From: Atherix ibis
Lineage: Eukaryota > Arthropoda > Insecta > Diptera > Athericidae
Assembly: GCA_958298945.1 (NCBI GenBank)
Contig: OY282610.1
Location: 28,656,167-28,720,166 of the forward strand
DNA length: 64,000 nt
Direction of reading: 5' to 3'
The number at the start of each line of letters is the position of its first letter. The first letter of the stretch is position 1. Under the pieces are notes generated by a model, which was not told where the DNA came from, did not search any database, and was given only the letters and a program-made list of their open reading frames with translations. The translations under genes were made by a program, and so were the position numbers. Positions 13,710 through 26,040 of this stretch are shown here, one piece after another.

Positions 13710-14450
13710 TGAAAATTTTTTTTACTGATAAATTTTTACTGACATATTTTTACTGATAAATTTTAGCTGACAAATTTCTACTAACTAATTTTTGCTGACA
13801 AAATTTTACTGAACATTTTTATTGACCATTTTTACTGACAAATATTTACTGAAAATTTTTACTGACCAATTTTATTAACTATTTTTACTGTCAAATTTTT
13901 ACTCGCATATTTTTATTGACAAATTTTTACTGAAAAATTTGCACTGAACATTTTTACTGGCAATTTTAACTGACAAATTTTTATTGACAAATTTTTGCTG
14001 ACACGTTTTCAATGGCAAATTTTTACTGACAAATTTTTATTAAAAATTTCTATTTACTTATTTTATTGACAAATTTTTGCTGACAAATTTTTACTGGCAA
14101 ATTTTCACCGAACATTTTTACTAACAAATTTTTACTGGCAAATATTTCTTGATAAATTTTTACTGACAAATTGTTTCTGACAAAATTTTACTGAAAACTT
14201 TAACTGACAAATTTTTATTGACAAATTTTTGATGACAAATTTTTTTTGACAAATATTTACTGGAAATTTTTTGCTGACAAATTTTCACTGAAAATTTCTA
14301 CTGACCAATTTTATAGACCATTTTTACTGACAAATTTTTACTGACAAAATTTTGCGGGCCATTTTTACTGACAAATTTTTAATGAAAAATTTTTACTGAC
14401 AAATTTTCGCTGACAAATTTTTACTGAGAAATTTTAACTAAAAATTTGAA
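13710..14450 (-). repeat. Second minisatellite array, reverse complement of the 9890-11430 unit
   Basis: About fifty imperfect copies of GACAAATTTTTACT and variants (GAAAATTTTTACT, GACCATTTTTACT). This is the reverse complement of the unit in the 9890-11430 array. The copies here are more diverged than in the first array. Not coding. Confidence 0.93.
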
Positions 14451-15664
14451 ACTTAAAAAAAAATACAAAAACAATAATCATGTATATTTTTTATTTCACA
14501 TATTTCATTTAAAACAACTATACAGTCAGTGAAAATTTTGTTAGTGCATACAAGGTCTCAGATTTTTTAGTTTTTTTTTAACATCTACATTGTGAACAAA
14601 GATCATCTAAGTAACCAATTTCTTTTACGCAAACTCAACCAATAAAGAAAACGCTCTCATTGCGATTTCTTTTACAAAAAAAATCCTATTTGCTGTGATT
14701 ATTTTGAAATTTTCTTTGTGTTTTTTTTTGTAATTTTTATACTCTCAAAAGTCTGTTAAAAAATAGCTAAACTATTAGCAATTGATGCACTTGAAAATCA
14801 CAGCTAACCACCCCCAAGCTGCTAACATTAATTTCTTTGTTCAAATGAATCTATTACAATTTGAAACAGATGCAAGCATATTATTCTATTACTTTTATCT
14901 TTTTACGTCGCTAAATCAAATTCAGAGGTGATTTTTGTTGTCAGCATTGTACACAAACAGACGCAAAAGGGAAGAAGTGAACGTAAATAATCTTTTTGCT
15001 TTTTCATTCTTACCGTAAATACTACTTCATAATAGTTGGACTTCATTGTATGTATTTAAATATGATTCAACAAAAATAAGACATACTAGCCATAATACTC
15101 CTGATGTACTACTAAGAAAAAGTCAAATTAATATTAAATAAAAATATAAAAATAGCTACAACAACAACAACAACAATACAATATAAAAATCAAAATATTG
15201 TACAAACCACCGCTCCCTTCTAACCAAAAAAAAATGAATAAAATAAAAATTCAATTAAAAAACAAACTTAAATCATCGGCAAAAACCAAAAACTACAATA
15301 AATAGAAATTCTTGAATAAAAGCCAACAATTTGAACACGTCTTAAGAAATTTCATTTTGATGTCTGTGCATTTTACCTGTTGTATTAGGGTGGATGCCAG
15401 ATTTCGTTACAATATATAAAAACAAATACCATATGAAAACAATGAAAGACAAATAATTGTATTAAAAAATGGAAGAATGGTACAAATGAGAAAACTTATG
15501 TATGTGTATGTACAGTGCACGTCAAAAGTATGCGACCAATTTAGTTTTGATGTGAAATTTTATTTCCTCCTTAAAAGTTAATATGAACAAGTGGAAAAAG
15601 AAATTTAGTTTTTATCAAATTATATTAGTTTTAATGTTAAATATTTAAAAAAAATATATTATTT
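14451..15664. other. Gene-free AT-rich stretch
   Basis: Nothing supportable. There is a short (CAA)n run near 15160. Confidence 0.5.
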
Positions 15665-15734
15665 TTGCATTTATATTATTATTATCGGCATCCTTACAAA
15701 AACGCAAAAGTTAACTTTATTGATCGTCTTTTTG

Positions 15735-16790
15735 GCATCATGGTGCCGGCTCATACGTGCAGTTTTGCATTTCGCAATTCATCAACGGCTGATTTCGCAA
15801 TTCATTCGATGAAACGCCATCAATTCATGGAATCTTCTGTGAAGATCTCATGCATGGCCTTGCTGATTTGTGTGCCATCTTTTTGATAACACTCAAATCA
15901 TCAATGCCATAGCCAAGGCTACCATAACGGAAGGCTATGCATTAAGAGAAAAGGTCAGAAATTCTATGACAGAAGACAATTACGGGGATACCTTGTTGTC
16001 CAGCCTGTCTCCCTAATATGCAATGATCCATAATAATCGCGGTCAGTATGCCTAGTCATCTAGCCTCAGTAGGCTTCCTGTTCACTTCGTCTGACCTAGC
16101 TTAGGTCAGAACATTCTAGACGTGTGACACAAGTCAAGATTGTTCGTCAGCTTTATTGATCTCAACGAAATGGGGTGTGTAGTCGTCTTCATAGACGTGG
16201 TATTCTAGCCTAGTACCAATTCTGGCTAACTAATCTATTGTAGCTTATAGTTTTCTGGTATATCCAAGAACTCAGCATAGATTAATCCTATTCAGAGATC
16301 TGCGATAATACTTCACAGCCCTCAATCTTAAAAGAGGCGATTCCAGGGACTCAATCACTTCCCGAATATCAGTCAAAATTTCGATATCCATTATGGTTAT
16401 TACATTCTTCAACAGCCAAGCTGCGGCCTCACGAATAGCCAGAATTTCTGCTAAACATACACTACACTAGTCCGGAAGTCGTAGGTACATATTTGTATTC
16501 AAAGATGCAAAGAAGACCGATGCTCCAGTAATGTCCAACTTCCCGTAGGCTCGTTCCAATATTTCATAAGTCAAATCGGCGAATTCACCATGCTCACCAC
16601 AAATTTTGATAGCACATCGTTGCTGCAAATGTCGCTGGTGTTTTTTTCGTAACTCACGACAAAACCCTAACTTTGCTTATGACAGTCTTTAGGGTCGCCT
16701 AGTTACTAGACTAACTTGTAACTTGTACTGTACGTCTAAGAAGGACTAACGTATCATTACTTTTCTGCCGGATGACGTATATTCATTGAC
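15735..16790 (-). mobile_element. LINE-derived element with RNase H-like coding remnant, copy A
   Basis: A ~1.05-kb sequence that recurs at 20902-21982 with roughly 90% identity by eye. On the minus strand around 16460-16340 it encodes [34 protein letters not shown], which fits an RNase H-like domain of a non-LTR retrotransposon. The frame is broken elsewhere. The matched right boundary of both copies is the TATTCATT at about 16783-16790. Confidence 0.7.
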
Positions 16791-17270
16791 TACAAGATTT
16801 CAACAGTAACAGCCGGACTGAACAAAAAATATTCCGATGCCTCGAAAAAAGTTATTACCCTTTTTTTTACTGCTTTATATGAAAAACTATTTATTGTATT
16901 TTTATAAAAATATTTTTATAATTTTTCTAGCAGCTTAATTACGTTCAAAACCACTTTTATAGTTTTTGCTTTCTTCACAACAAAATTTACACTATTTCCC
17001 GTAAACTTAAAATCTTTAATATAAAATATTTATTTAAATTTTTTTTGTAGTTAATTATTCGTATAAAAAGAATTTTAAAGTTTGTATAAATTATGAAAAC
17101 TTTTAAAATTCTAATGATCTAACCTTTTGCTCGGTTTTCATCAAACGGATTCTTCTTGTTTATAAACTTGAACATTTATAATATTTTCTAAGATAAAATA
17201 GAAATTTCTTGAAAATTAATGCAAAAAGGAAAACATATGGTAAAAAATTATTTTCTCCTTCTTGTTTCAG

Positions 17271-20200
17271 ACTGAAGAGATGTTAGATGATATAATCGCA
17301 TTTGAATCGAGCGCTTTAACAGATTCAATTAAACTGGGTTCAGTTTATTCAAATGAACTATCAATAAAACAAGAACCGCAAACCTTAACTGATGCTGAAA
17401 TGCATGCATTAGCAAAGGATCGGCAAAAAAAGGATAATCATAATATGAGTAAGTTGAATTAATTTATTTATTTTCTTAAATTATTATACAGAAAACTAAA
17501 TAGGCTTTAAATTGAGAATGCTACAAATTTAATGAATAATCATTTCACAGCTAAAATAAATTTTCGTACAAGTTATTGAGAATGTTATAAGTTATTGTGG
17601 TTTATTTATATAATAACATATTGTATAAAGTGATTTTATTCCAGGTATTCCCCTTCGAAAGCGACAACTTTCTCCCATCAAAAGAATCAGAATGTGTCCT
17701 TCGAGTCCGTAAATGGCCATTTTTAGATAATTTCATGAAAAGTTAACCACTCTCCGAAAAGGTCTGACTGCATGGACCTTTTTACTCCTTCCAGATATAT
17801 CTGGACAGGCTTTGCAATAAGGGACCTGGCTTTGTCGTGTAGCAGAATCAGTTTGCCATGTCTAATATCCCATTCCGGGCGTTTTTATTTCAATCTTATT
17901 AGGTGCAGTCGATAACCATCATTAATAAAGGTGTCATATGGGTTCAGTAGTTCATAATAAATAGCACCTCGCTGATCTCACCAGATACACAGCATTTTGG
18001 AGTTGACGGATCTGGTTCTCCTACCTTTATGCGTTATCTTAGTAAATCGATTTTTCATCGCTTATAACAATACAATCAAAAAAATCTCTTCCTTCCTGTC
18101 TTCAGAGTAGCATCAAAAGGGTAGGAGAACCAGATCCATCAACTTCAAGGTGATATGTGGAATTATAAATTACTTGCGCTAAAGAAATTATGAATATCCT
18201 TACAATGTTATTGTACATCGCATATGTGGAAAGTATTAGGAGGGATAAATAGAGAAATGTCGGTGCACTTTGCTCTTAAATAGCTGTTGCTTGTAATGAT
18301 TAGGGAAACCGAGTAAGGCAGAGCATTCCACATTCGGAAAGACAGAAGTGTAATTACTCCGTAATATGTTCGTCTCCTATTAGTTTTATCGCTTGATTTT
18401 GTATCCCATCTAGTAAGTGCAATGATGTTTTAGAAGCACCTGCCCATACGTGGGAATTATATTCTAGCTTAGCGCGAATATATGCTGTGTAAGTATTGGT
18501 TAGATCAAATGGTGTGAAAAATGGCTTGCATTGCTTAAGAAACCAAAACATTTTTCAGCATTTTGCTTAACACACACAACAAGAATGGAAAGTTTTTCAA
18601 TTTCTGAAAATTGGATTGGGATTCTGGTTTATTTTGGAAGTTTTTATTAAATTCCAGTCTGTTCTTCGAGCCCCATAGTAATAGACTGTCTATATCGGAA
18701 TTAAATAAGTTTAACATACGTTATAGTTCCATATCCATGGCCGAAGAGCAATCAGGAAACGAGTATGAAAAACTGAGAGTACTGTCATCAGCGAAACAGT
18801 GGATTGGATTAGAAGTAACAGATAAGAGATCATATATGAAAATTATAATAAAGGTTGGAGATAGAATCGAACCCTGGGGAACACCAGCATTTTTTTGGTG
18901 GACTGAAGACTTGAAGCGGTCAAAAACAACTTGCACTGAACGGTTCGAAAGGTAGCTTCCAATGCATTTGTAGAGGCAAGTCCACACAAATTTTAATTTA
19001 AATGAGAGTCAATATCCTATTTTTGGAACAAAAAGTAACCGGGAATCTGGAACGTAAAGTAACCGCAACAGTTCCAGGAGCTTTCTTTGCATCCAGAAAA
19101 ACTTACTGTGTAGATTTTGGCCGAACAACATCTGCTTTCGAAATGAGGCTAGCTTGATATTAACTGTCAATGGCGGGACGTATCGAGCGATGATAACCGA
19201 TTTTTGTTCACCTCAAATGAATGACATAGATTTTAAAAATATCCAGTTCCAACAGGATGATGTGACTTGCCACACAGCAATGGAAACACGGTACTTATTT
19301 CAAAAGAAAGTTTCCACTTCCCGTTATTTCGTGACATGCTGATTGTCAGCTAACTTTAGATTTTTTTATGGAGTTACTATACCAAAACTTAATGGTATTT
19401 TCATCGTTCAAGCCATCGATAACATTCAGCCCGATTTATACGAAAGAGTTATCCACAATTAAAATTCCCGGATAACCTTCTGCAAACGAAGCCATAAATG
19501 CCGTAAATAAAAAATATTATTTTTAATTAATAATGGTATCAAATGTACATTAATTTTCAATAAACATATTTGCCATAGCTTTTAACATATACAAGTTGTT
19601 TTATTCAATTTTGAATGTTCGGACTCTTTCAAGAAAAGCCTTTTAGAATGTCTCCTACTGTGTTTAAAAGCTTACACATTTACTGTTTAATCCAGTACTA
19701 CTGTTGACATCATGCGTATAAAGCAATCGAGGGCAAAACGTAGAGTAAAAGCTTCATAAAGTACTGCACTATCATAACCCTTGATGTGAATAACGCCTTC
19801 AACTTCTGAATAGTAGAAGTATTTTGTACATGACGAGCAGTGGGGAGAGATCATACAGGATCACAACGGAGGTCCCACAGGGTTCAGTTCTGAGCCCTCT
19901 GTTGTAGAATATGATGTAAGATGGTATTCTCAGTCTCAATACCCCAGAGCAGGCGAGAATCATCGACGATGTTGCTGTTGTTATAACGGCCATATGCGTG
20001 GAAGAAATAGAACAGATCTGTAATGTTACTGTTGCTTCAGTTCAAAGTTGACTCCTGGCAGCTAGTCTTAGCCTTGAGGACCATAAAACATAGGCAGTCC
20101 TAATTACGGGTAGGAAGAGAAAAGAGAATATCACCATTATAATTGGCCTACATGAGGTGATATCGGAGTCATCTCTAAAGTGCCTAGGTTTGATTGACGC

Positions 20201-23200
20201 GAGGCTGCGATGATTGACGCGAGGCTGCGATTTCAGGAGCACCTATTATACGTTGGTGGGAAGGCCTTAAGGACAATGACGGCTCTGGCGCGCTTAATGC
20301 CGTACCTTGGGAACCCAAGCAGAGTAGAGGGGCCCAGTTGATGACCATAGTTCGGTCAATCCTGCTGTAAGCTGCACCAATTTGGGTGGATAAATTTATT
20401 ACAGCTACTTACTTACGTGGAGTTGCCTCAGTCTACCGTAGGAGCGCGTTGATGGTGGCCTGCACATTCCGAACGGTGTCATAAGAGGCCATTTGTATTG
20501 CGGCCGGAATGATACCGATCAAAATACTGGCAGATGAGCGGCAGAGCTTGTATCGCTGAAGAGGTCGGTGTAACACTGTATCGCGATCCAAGGCAAAATT
20601 GGTGGAATAATACCCCCGATGGCAAATGGACTCACCGTCTCATCTTGGCATTGGTGGTGGATCCGTGGCATCTTTTCCAATTTTCGTTGGGACACGGATG
20701 TTTTCTGACTTACTAATACCATTTTAAATTGGATTGTAGCCCAATGTGCCCTTCTTGTGATAGGTTGGTCGAGAGTGCGCAGTACTGCACCCGATTCGAT
20801 GCGGAAATAGAAGAAGTACAAAAGTGTACTTGCAGGCCCCTGACGTGTCTCGTGGTCCTGATGTTGGATTCGACGATGGCTTGGGAGGCTATCAAAATCC
20901 TGATGCCGGCTCATGCGTGCTGTTTTGCATGTACGATCGTACGGCTGATTTCGCAATTCATTCGATGAAACGCCATCGAATCATGGAATCTTCTGTGAAG
21001 ATCCCATGCATGGCCTTGCTGATTTGTGTGCCACCTTTTTGATAACATCCAAATCATCAATGTCATAGCCAAGGCTACCATAATGGAAGGCTAGGCATCA
21101 ATAGAAAAGGTCAGATTTTCTATGACAGAAGACATTTCCGGGGATACCTAATCATCTAGCGTGTCTCCCTAATATGCAATGACCCGTAATAATCCCGGTC
21201 AGCATGCCTAGTCATCTAGCCTCAGTAGGCTTCCTGTTCACTTCTTCTGATCTAGCTTAGGTTAGATCATTCTAGAGGTGTGACCCAAGTCATGTTTGCT
21301 CCAGCTCTCGTTCGTCAGTTTTATTGATCTCAACGAAATGGGGTGTATAGTGATCTTCATAGGCATAACGATGTAATTGTCTTCATAGGCGTAGGAATCT
21401 AGCCTAGTACCAGAAACTTACAAACTTCTATAAGCTAGATGAGTTAGCCAGAATTAGCGAGAACTCAGCATAGATAAATCCTATACAGAGATCTGTGACA
21501 GTACTTCACAGCCCCCGAACTTAAAACAGGCGATTCCAGGGACTCAATCACTTCCCGAATATCAGTAAAAATTTCGAAATCCATTACGGTTATTACATTC
21601 TTCGACAGCCAAGCTGCGGCCTCATGATTAGCCAGAATTTCCGCTTGACATATACTATACTAATCCGGGAGTCGTAAGGACATATTTGTATTCATATATG
21701 CAGAGAAGACCCCTCCTCCAATAATGTCCAACTTCCCGTAGGCTCGTTCCAATATTTTATAAGTCAAACCGGCGAATTCACCATGCTCACCACAAATTTT
21801 GATAGCACATTGTTGTTGCAAATGTCACTGGTCCTTTTTTCGTAACTCACGACAAAACCTAAACTTTATGTTACTTATGACCGTCTTTAGAGTTGGCTAG
21901 TTACTAGACTTGTAACTTGTACTGTACGTCTAAGATGGACTAACGTATCATTACTTTTCTGCCGGATGACGTATATTCATTGGGGAGGCTATCAAAATCC
22001 TTGCGACAACAGTCCTAAAATTACTCCATCTAAATCAGCGTGAAAGGAAACAGTAGTAAAAGATATAGAAATGTGACCAAGTAAGGTGTTTTTAGTGGAT
22101 TAAGGTCCCACACTTTGTCTTTTAATAATTTCTACCTTACTACTATAACAACAACAACAACAAAAAACTAGCGACATCATTCTAAAAATGGCAAGAACAT
22201 ATTCCATTCCTAATAACTAGTATAAAAATTTAAAAAAAATGTATTTTAAATATTTTTATTTCTATATTTTCTGAATTTCTTCAACAGTTGAACGACGTCG
22301 CCGATTTAATATAAATGATCGAATAAAGGAATTAGGAACACTTTTACCAAAAAATAATGATCCTTACTATGAGGTTGTCAGAGATATTAGACCTAATAAA
22401 GGCACAATATTAAAATCTTCGGTAGATTATATAAAATGCCTTAAGCATGAGGTGAATAGGCTCAAACAAAATGAATATCGTCAAAAACAGGTCGAACTAC
22501 AGAATCGTCAATTGTTAATGCGAGTCAAAGTGAGTGCATATTTGTCTTATTTCACTTTTATTCTTCAAATACACATTATTATATGTTTATTCATATTTAT
22601 ATTTTTTTTTAAATAGGAACTAGAATTACAAGTTAAATCGCATGGATTACCAATAAGCGATTTTAATTATTCTACCAACTCTTATTTGAAAGCTCAAAGT
22701 CCGTCACAAAATCATCACCATACATCATCGTTAATATCCGATCTTATCGGAAAGGTGACGTTACATACAAAATTGTATTTTTTTTAATTCCTTTCATAAT
22801 AAATTTGTTTCTTTCTATTGTGTTTAGATGCCGGATGTTGTATCGGACGCAGCCACTCTTAGTTTAAGTCAAATGGAGGATCTTATGGATGATGAGCATC
22901 CTGTACATAGGGGCGATCCGATGCTGTCGCACCACTTATTATCATCACCACATTCTCCACCTCCATCGGCTTCCCTGCACCATACAAACGGTTGTAACGG
23001 CAGCAGCCACCACCTGCACCATCACAATGGCGACGGTCACCATCATAACGGCCATAGTAACAACCACAACTCCCATCACCACAGCCATTCTGGTCCTCTG
23101 CAACATCACGGCGGTGATCCTCTACTTTGCTCCTCCCATCAACATTCGGTCGATCTTAGTAGCTGCATTAGTGACTCCATATTATCATCCACCCACAGTC

Positions 23201-23292
23201 TCCTGTCGTCACCGCATCAGTCTCATCTCGACTCCATTTTATCATCGCCGGATACGGATTCCCTTGTCAGCGATATTGACATGGTAGCATGA
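17271..23292 (+). CDS. Mitf: Mitf, bHLH-leucine zipper transcription factor (3' four exons, 5' end outside or unidentified)
   Basis: Four exons join in frame: 17271-17448, 22288-22529, 22617-22754 and 22828-23292, giving the last 340 residues. MiT/TFE proteins bind E-box/M-box sites in the nucleus; in flies Mitf controls lysosome, autophagy and eye genes. The first exon carries the DDII motif, an IKQEP site and [14 protein letters not shown]. The next exon opens the basic region [16 protein letters not shown], then helix-loop-helix and zipper. A loop insertion, [13 protein letters not shown], distinguishes it from vertebrate MITF and, as I recall, matches fly Mitf. The last exon is rich in histidine (about residues 45-95 of that exon) and serine, and ends DIDMVA before TGA. 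The donor after exon 3 is GTGACG, slightly weak. N-terminal exons were not found upstream, so the annotated start is the first visible exon, not the initiator. The 4.8-kb intron holds several transposons. Confidence 0.95.
17650..18150 (-). mobile_element. Mariner-like transposase pseudogene, folded back at one end
   Basis: Minus-strand translation from about 18060 to 17740 gives [15 protein letters not shown], then [18 protein letters not shown], and [21 protein letters not shown]. These are mariner transposase phrases (family forms WWD..GVIYYELL and LLHDNARPH). Stops replace conserved codons, for example a stop where the first catalytic-region tryptophan-aspartate lies. A segment at 17995-18025 reappears inverted at about 18117-18150, so the element ends in a fold-back. 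It sits inside the large Mitf intron. Confidence 0.8.
18354..18990 (-). mobile_element. LINE reverse transcriptase fragment (Jockey/CR1-like)
   Basis: Minus-strand frames from 18987 downward carry [21 protein letters not shown] and [10 protein letters not shown], the RT motifs with the FADD active-site box. They are followed by the thumb-like region [20 protein letters not shown] at about 18500-18420. Two frameshifts separate the pieces. Only the second half of the RT survives. Lies in the Mitf intron, antisense to Mitf. Confidence 0.85.
19000..19520 (+). mobile_element. Degenerate Tc1/mariner-superfamily transposase fragment
   Basis: The plus strand from about 19150 reads [26 protein letters not shown] then [19 protein letters not shown], corresponding to the second catalytic aspartate segment FQQDGATCHTA of the family. 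The downstream region is out of frame. Same family as the remnant at 4930-5530. Lies in the Mitf intron. Confidence 0.75.
19680..20901 (+). mobile_element. R1-clade-like LINE, RT and C-terminal region, interrupted by a later insertion
   Basis: The plus strand from about 19860 reads [21 protein letters not shown] and later IIDDVAVVI, the RT active-site region with the FADD box altered. [16 protein letters not shown] and [11 protein letters not shown] then [18 protein letters not shown] and GHGCFLTY (20530-20716) follow, and PMCPSC (about 20742) is the cysteine motif typical of this group's C-terminus. The element resumes at 22002 with [17 protein letters not shown], so a 1.1-kb insertion splits it. 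Several stops make it inactive. There is a local tandem repeat of GATTGACGCGAGGCTGCGAT at 20191-20230. Confidence 0.85.
20883..22001 (-). mobile_element. Nested insertion of the copy-A LINE-derived element, flanked by a 19-bp target-site duplication
   Basis: The sequence GGGAGGCTATCAAAATCCT occurs at 20883-20901 and again at 21983-22001. Removing 20902-21982 plus one repeat restores a continuous reading frame of the host LINE (WEAIKIL joined to ATTVLKLL). The inserted 1.08-kb body matches 15735-16790 and carries the same RNase H-like remnant on the minus strand. A variable-length target-site duplication of this size fits target-primed reverse transcription of LINEs. Confidence 0.85.
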
Positions 23293-24060
23293 GTGGTAGT
23301 CGGTGGCAGCCACCTCACCCGGACCTGCCCCATTCAATTTGAGGCAAGTTCCAAATAATTTACAATAAAAAATTTATATACAATATTTTTCTACATTTAA
23401 TTTTAATATAATTACGAATACAAAAATTACTTATTATTCGTATATGAAAGCGATCAAAAAAATTACAATATTATTAAAAATTATTTATTTCTCTTCTTTT
23501 ATGATACTTTAACATACACATAAGTAAATATACAATAACTTCCCTTAATTATTATTATTTCAATGAAAAATAGACAAAATCATTATAGTATGTCGATATT
23601 TAATGTACATTTTATAATTTTTTGTATTGATTGTAAAAATTGTCCATTTTAAAAAAAAAAAATTTCGATTTCTTACGTCCAAAAATATTATTTCATATTC
23701 AATTATAAAGAGTTGAAATAATTTTTATTTTCTTCAAATATAATACAAAACAAAATTTATTAATCGGTAAAATGGTATTGAAATTATTTTCCTTTTGATA
23801 ATTTAATCCTTAAAAAAATACAATAAATAAAGACAATTGGTTTATCTGCCATTAGTTCGACACAAAATTGTTGATATTTTTGAGAATATTTAATAACTAT
23901 TTCTTAACCACTTAACCCTTTTGTCAGTAACAGGGCACCTGGATATCCTTTTGAACCGTATTATTGAGATATTATTGATATTTATAAAATAAAATAAGAA
24001 TCCTTGTTGTACAGCTGTTTATTTAGTAAATTATAGTTATGCTATTTTCTGATATTATTG
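23293..24060 (+). other. Mitf 3' flank / probable 3' UTR
   Basis: No coding signal. AATAAA-type polyadenylation signals occur at about 23364 (AATAAAAAAT) and near 23825. The true transcript end cannot be read from sequence alone. Confidence 0.5.
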
Positions 24061-24062
24061 TA

Positions 24063-25032
24063 GTTAGTCGAAAAAGTTCGTGGCATTTTCCGACAGTTGG
24101 ATATAAAAGCAAATAACTCCGTAACCAATAGTTGTATTGTAACAATACTGGATGCGCGTTTGAAAAGTAACAATTAAAGCTTTGTACAGCGTAACATTAT
24201 ATTAAAATCGGTGGTGTATCAAAAATTATTCAAGATCTGACATACCTTATAAATTCAACATTCAGCATTCACCATTTGCGAAAGCCTAGGTTCAAAAAAT
24301 CAAACTGGATGATTCAAAAAAAACAACAACAACATTTGCGATAGGCGCTGAAGAACAATGAAATTGAGCTGTTTCTGAAGCGAATAATAACTGGCGATGA
24401 AAAACGTGTAAAAAAAGAGAATATTATTCGAAAGAGATCATGGAAAAAAGAGAAATGAATGATCACAAACACTTTCAAAATCATATTTGACACCAAATAA
24501 GGTTATGTTGCGTGTATGATGGGACTGAAGGGAATCGTTGATTACGAACTGCTATCATTCAGTCAAATTAGTAAGTCTGTACTGAACTGTCAGCAATTCG
24601 ATTGAGACGGTCAGAACTGATCAATATGAAGAGCGTTCTCTTCCACCACGATAATTCTCAACCACACACAACTTTGATAACTCGCCAAAAAAGAGGTTGC
24701 TTGGGAAGTTGTTATGCATCCACCGTATAGCCCAGACTACTACTTATTTCGATTTCTGCAGAACTCTCATAATGGAACCAAGGTGGATTCAAGAGATGTC
24801 TGTGAAAACCACTTGATTCAGTTTTTGAACCAGAAACAACAGAACTTCTATACTGGTGGAATCATGGCTCTGCCCGAAAAATGGGGAAATATTGGCGATA
24901 ATAATAGAGAATATTTGGTTTCAATAAATTAATTCCGATTAATTCGGTTTGCCGAAAAAGTTCGTAGCGTTTTTGAGTAAATAAAGACGTTTATATTTTA
25001 CTCAAAAACGCCACGAACTTTTTCGGCAAACC
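24063..25032 (+). mobile_element. Mariner-like element (mellifera-subfamily style), transposase dead
   Basis: The left end at about 24068-24085 has CGAAAAAGTTCGTGGC; the same motif, inverted, closes the element at about 25010-25025. The plus strand encodes SVLFHHDNSQPHTTLITRQK, then MHPPYSPDYYLFRFLQNS and FYTGGIMALPEKW (24714-24932), matching the mariner transposase C-terminus (HHDNARPH, HPPYSPDLAPSDYHLFRSLQNSL, GI..LP.KW). The LAPSD of the third catalytic residue is deleted to D. Stops interrupt the N-terminal half. The last ~87 bp (24946-25032) form a near-perfect hairpin. Confidence 0.88.
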
Positions 25033-26040
25033 ATAAATTAGAATTTAGCATATTCCTCAAGTCCCTTATTGGTGCAGGTTTATCCTTGTTTTTTTAGGTA
25101 CATTTTGGGTATTAGCATTATCAAATCAGATCAAAATGAGAATATTCAAAAATTTGTTTATTCAAATAATGTTGTGAACTGGAGTTTTATGCTCGGTAGA
25201 AATTAGTAATCGACAAAAACCGCCCACTCTGATACAAGGTTCATTCGTTAATTTCACTCAATTATTCGTCGCCATCATTGAGATCTACTTCGCTGTCCTG
25301 GTTTTCCATGACTTCATGTCCATTAGACATTTCAATATCTGCTTCTAATAAATTCGTCAGTATTAGAAGCCCCCTCCTTATCATTATTTTTTGAATCTGT
25401 GTCTTCTTCAGGAAAATCTTGCTCTAAAATAATGCTGCACATAATCGTATGCCGTTTTCTTCGTAAGAAATATTTCAAAATTCAATATATTTATTCCTCA
25501 TATATACAAGTACATATTTTTATTAACAGTAACCAGGCATATTCTTTTTCCGTTAAGTTCTTAATTTTTTTTTCAGTAGAAATTTAATTATCTCGTAACA
25601 ATTATTTAAAAATATTTCACCAGAACTGTTTGACCATGTTCACTGAGAGAAATCTTACTTCTCCATGGCACAACTCGACGAGAATCCTAACGAATTATAG
25701 ACGCTACATTTTATAATTACAGATTCGTCAAAAATCTATAATCGATAGAAATGCCGTGAAAATGCGCTTTAGCGGAAACATTCTAAAGACGGTCTAGAGA
25801 TATTGATCCCTACAGTGTGTGGGATTTTTATCTACTAAAACCAACCTTCTTATTTTTCAAATATCCCGCATGGGACCACCGTCAGATATTACCCTTTTTA
25901 GATTGCAGGCTGCTCTTTTCCCATTATTTCCTTATGATCAAACTTCTTAGTTATACGGGATACATATTCTGGCATAGTCGTTCATCAATTACTTTCTCCA
26001 CTTACTTTCTTTCTCTGATAAAGGGTGAATAATGTAAAAG
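25033..26040. other. Gene-free spacer
   Basis: No supportable gene. 25640-26040 is less AT-rich and may belong to an unidentified transposon adjoining the LINE fragment at 26180-26510. Confidence 0.45.

Noticed and set aside
1..17270. Upstream Mitf exons
   Set aside because: I looked for the conserved N-terminal MiT/TFE segment (a Q-rich RQQV-type motif) and found none that reads in frame; the 5' exons may lie outside the window.
20519..20956. 145-codon minus-strand open frame inside a LINE
   Set aside because: The plus strand of the same bases reads the conserved LINE C-terminus ([19 protein letters not shown]), so the minus frame is a shadow.
22889..23287. 132-codon second frame overlapping the last Mitf exon
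   Set aside because: It is a shadow of the His-codon-rich Mitf exon, giving Thr/Ile runs from shifted CAC/CAT repeats.
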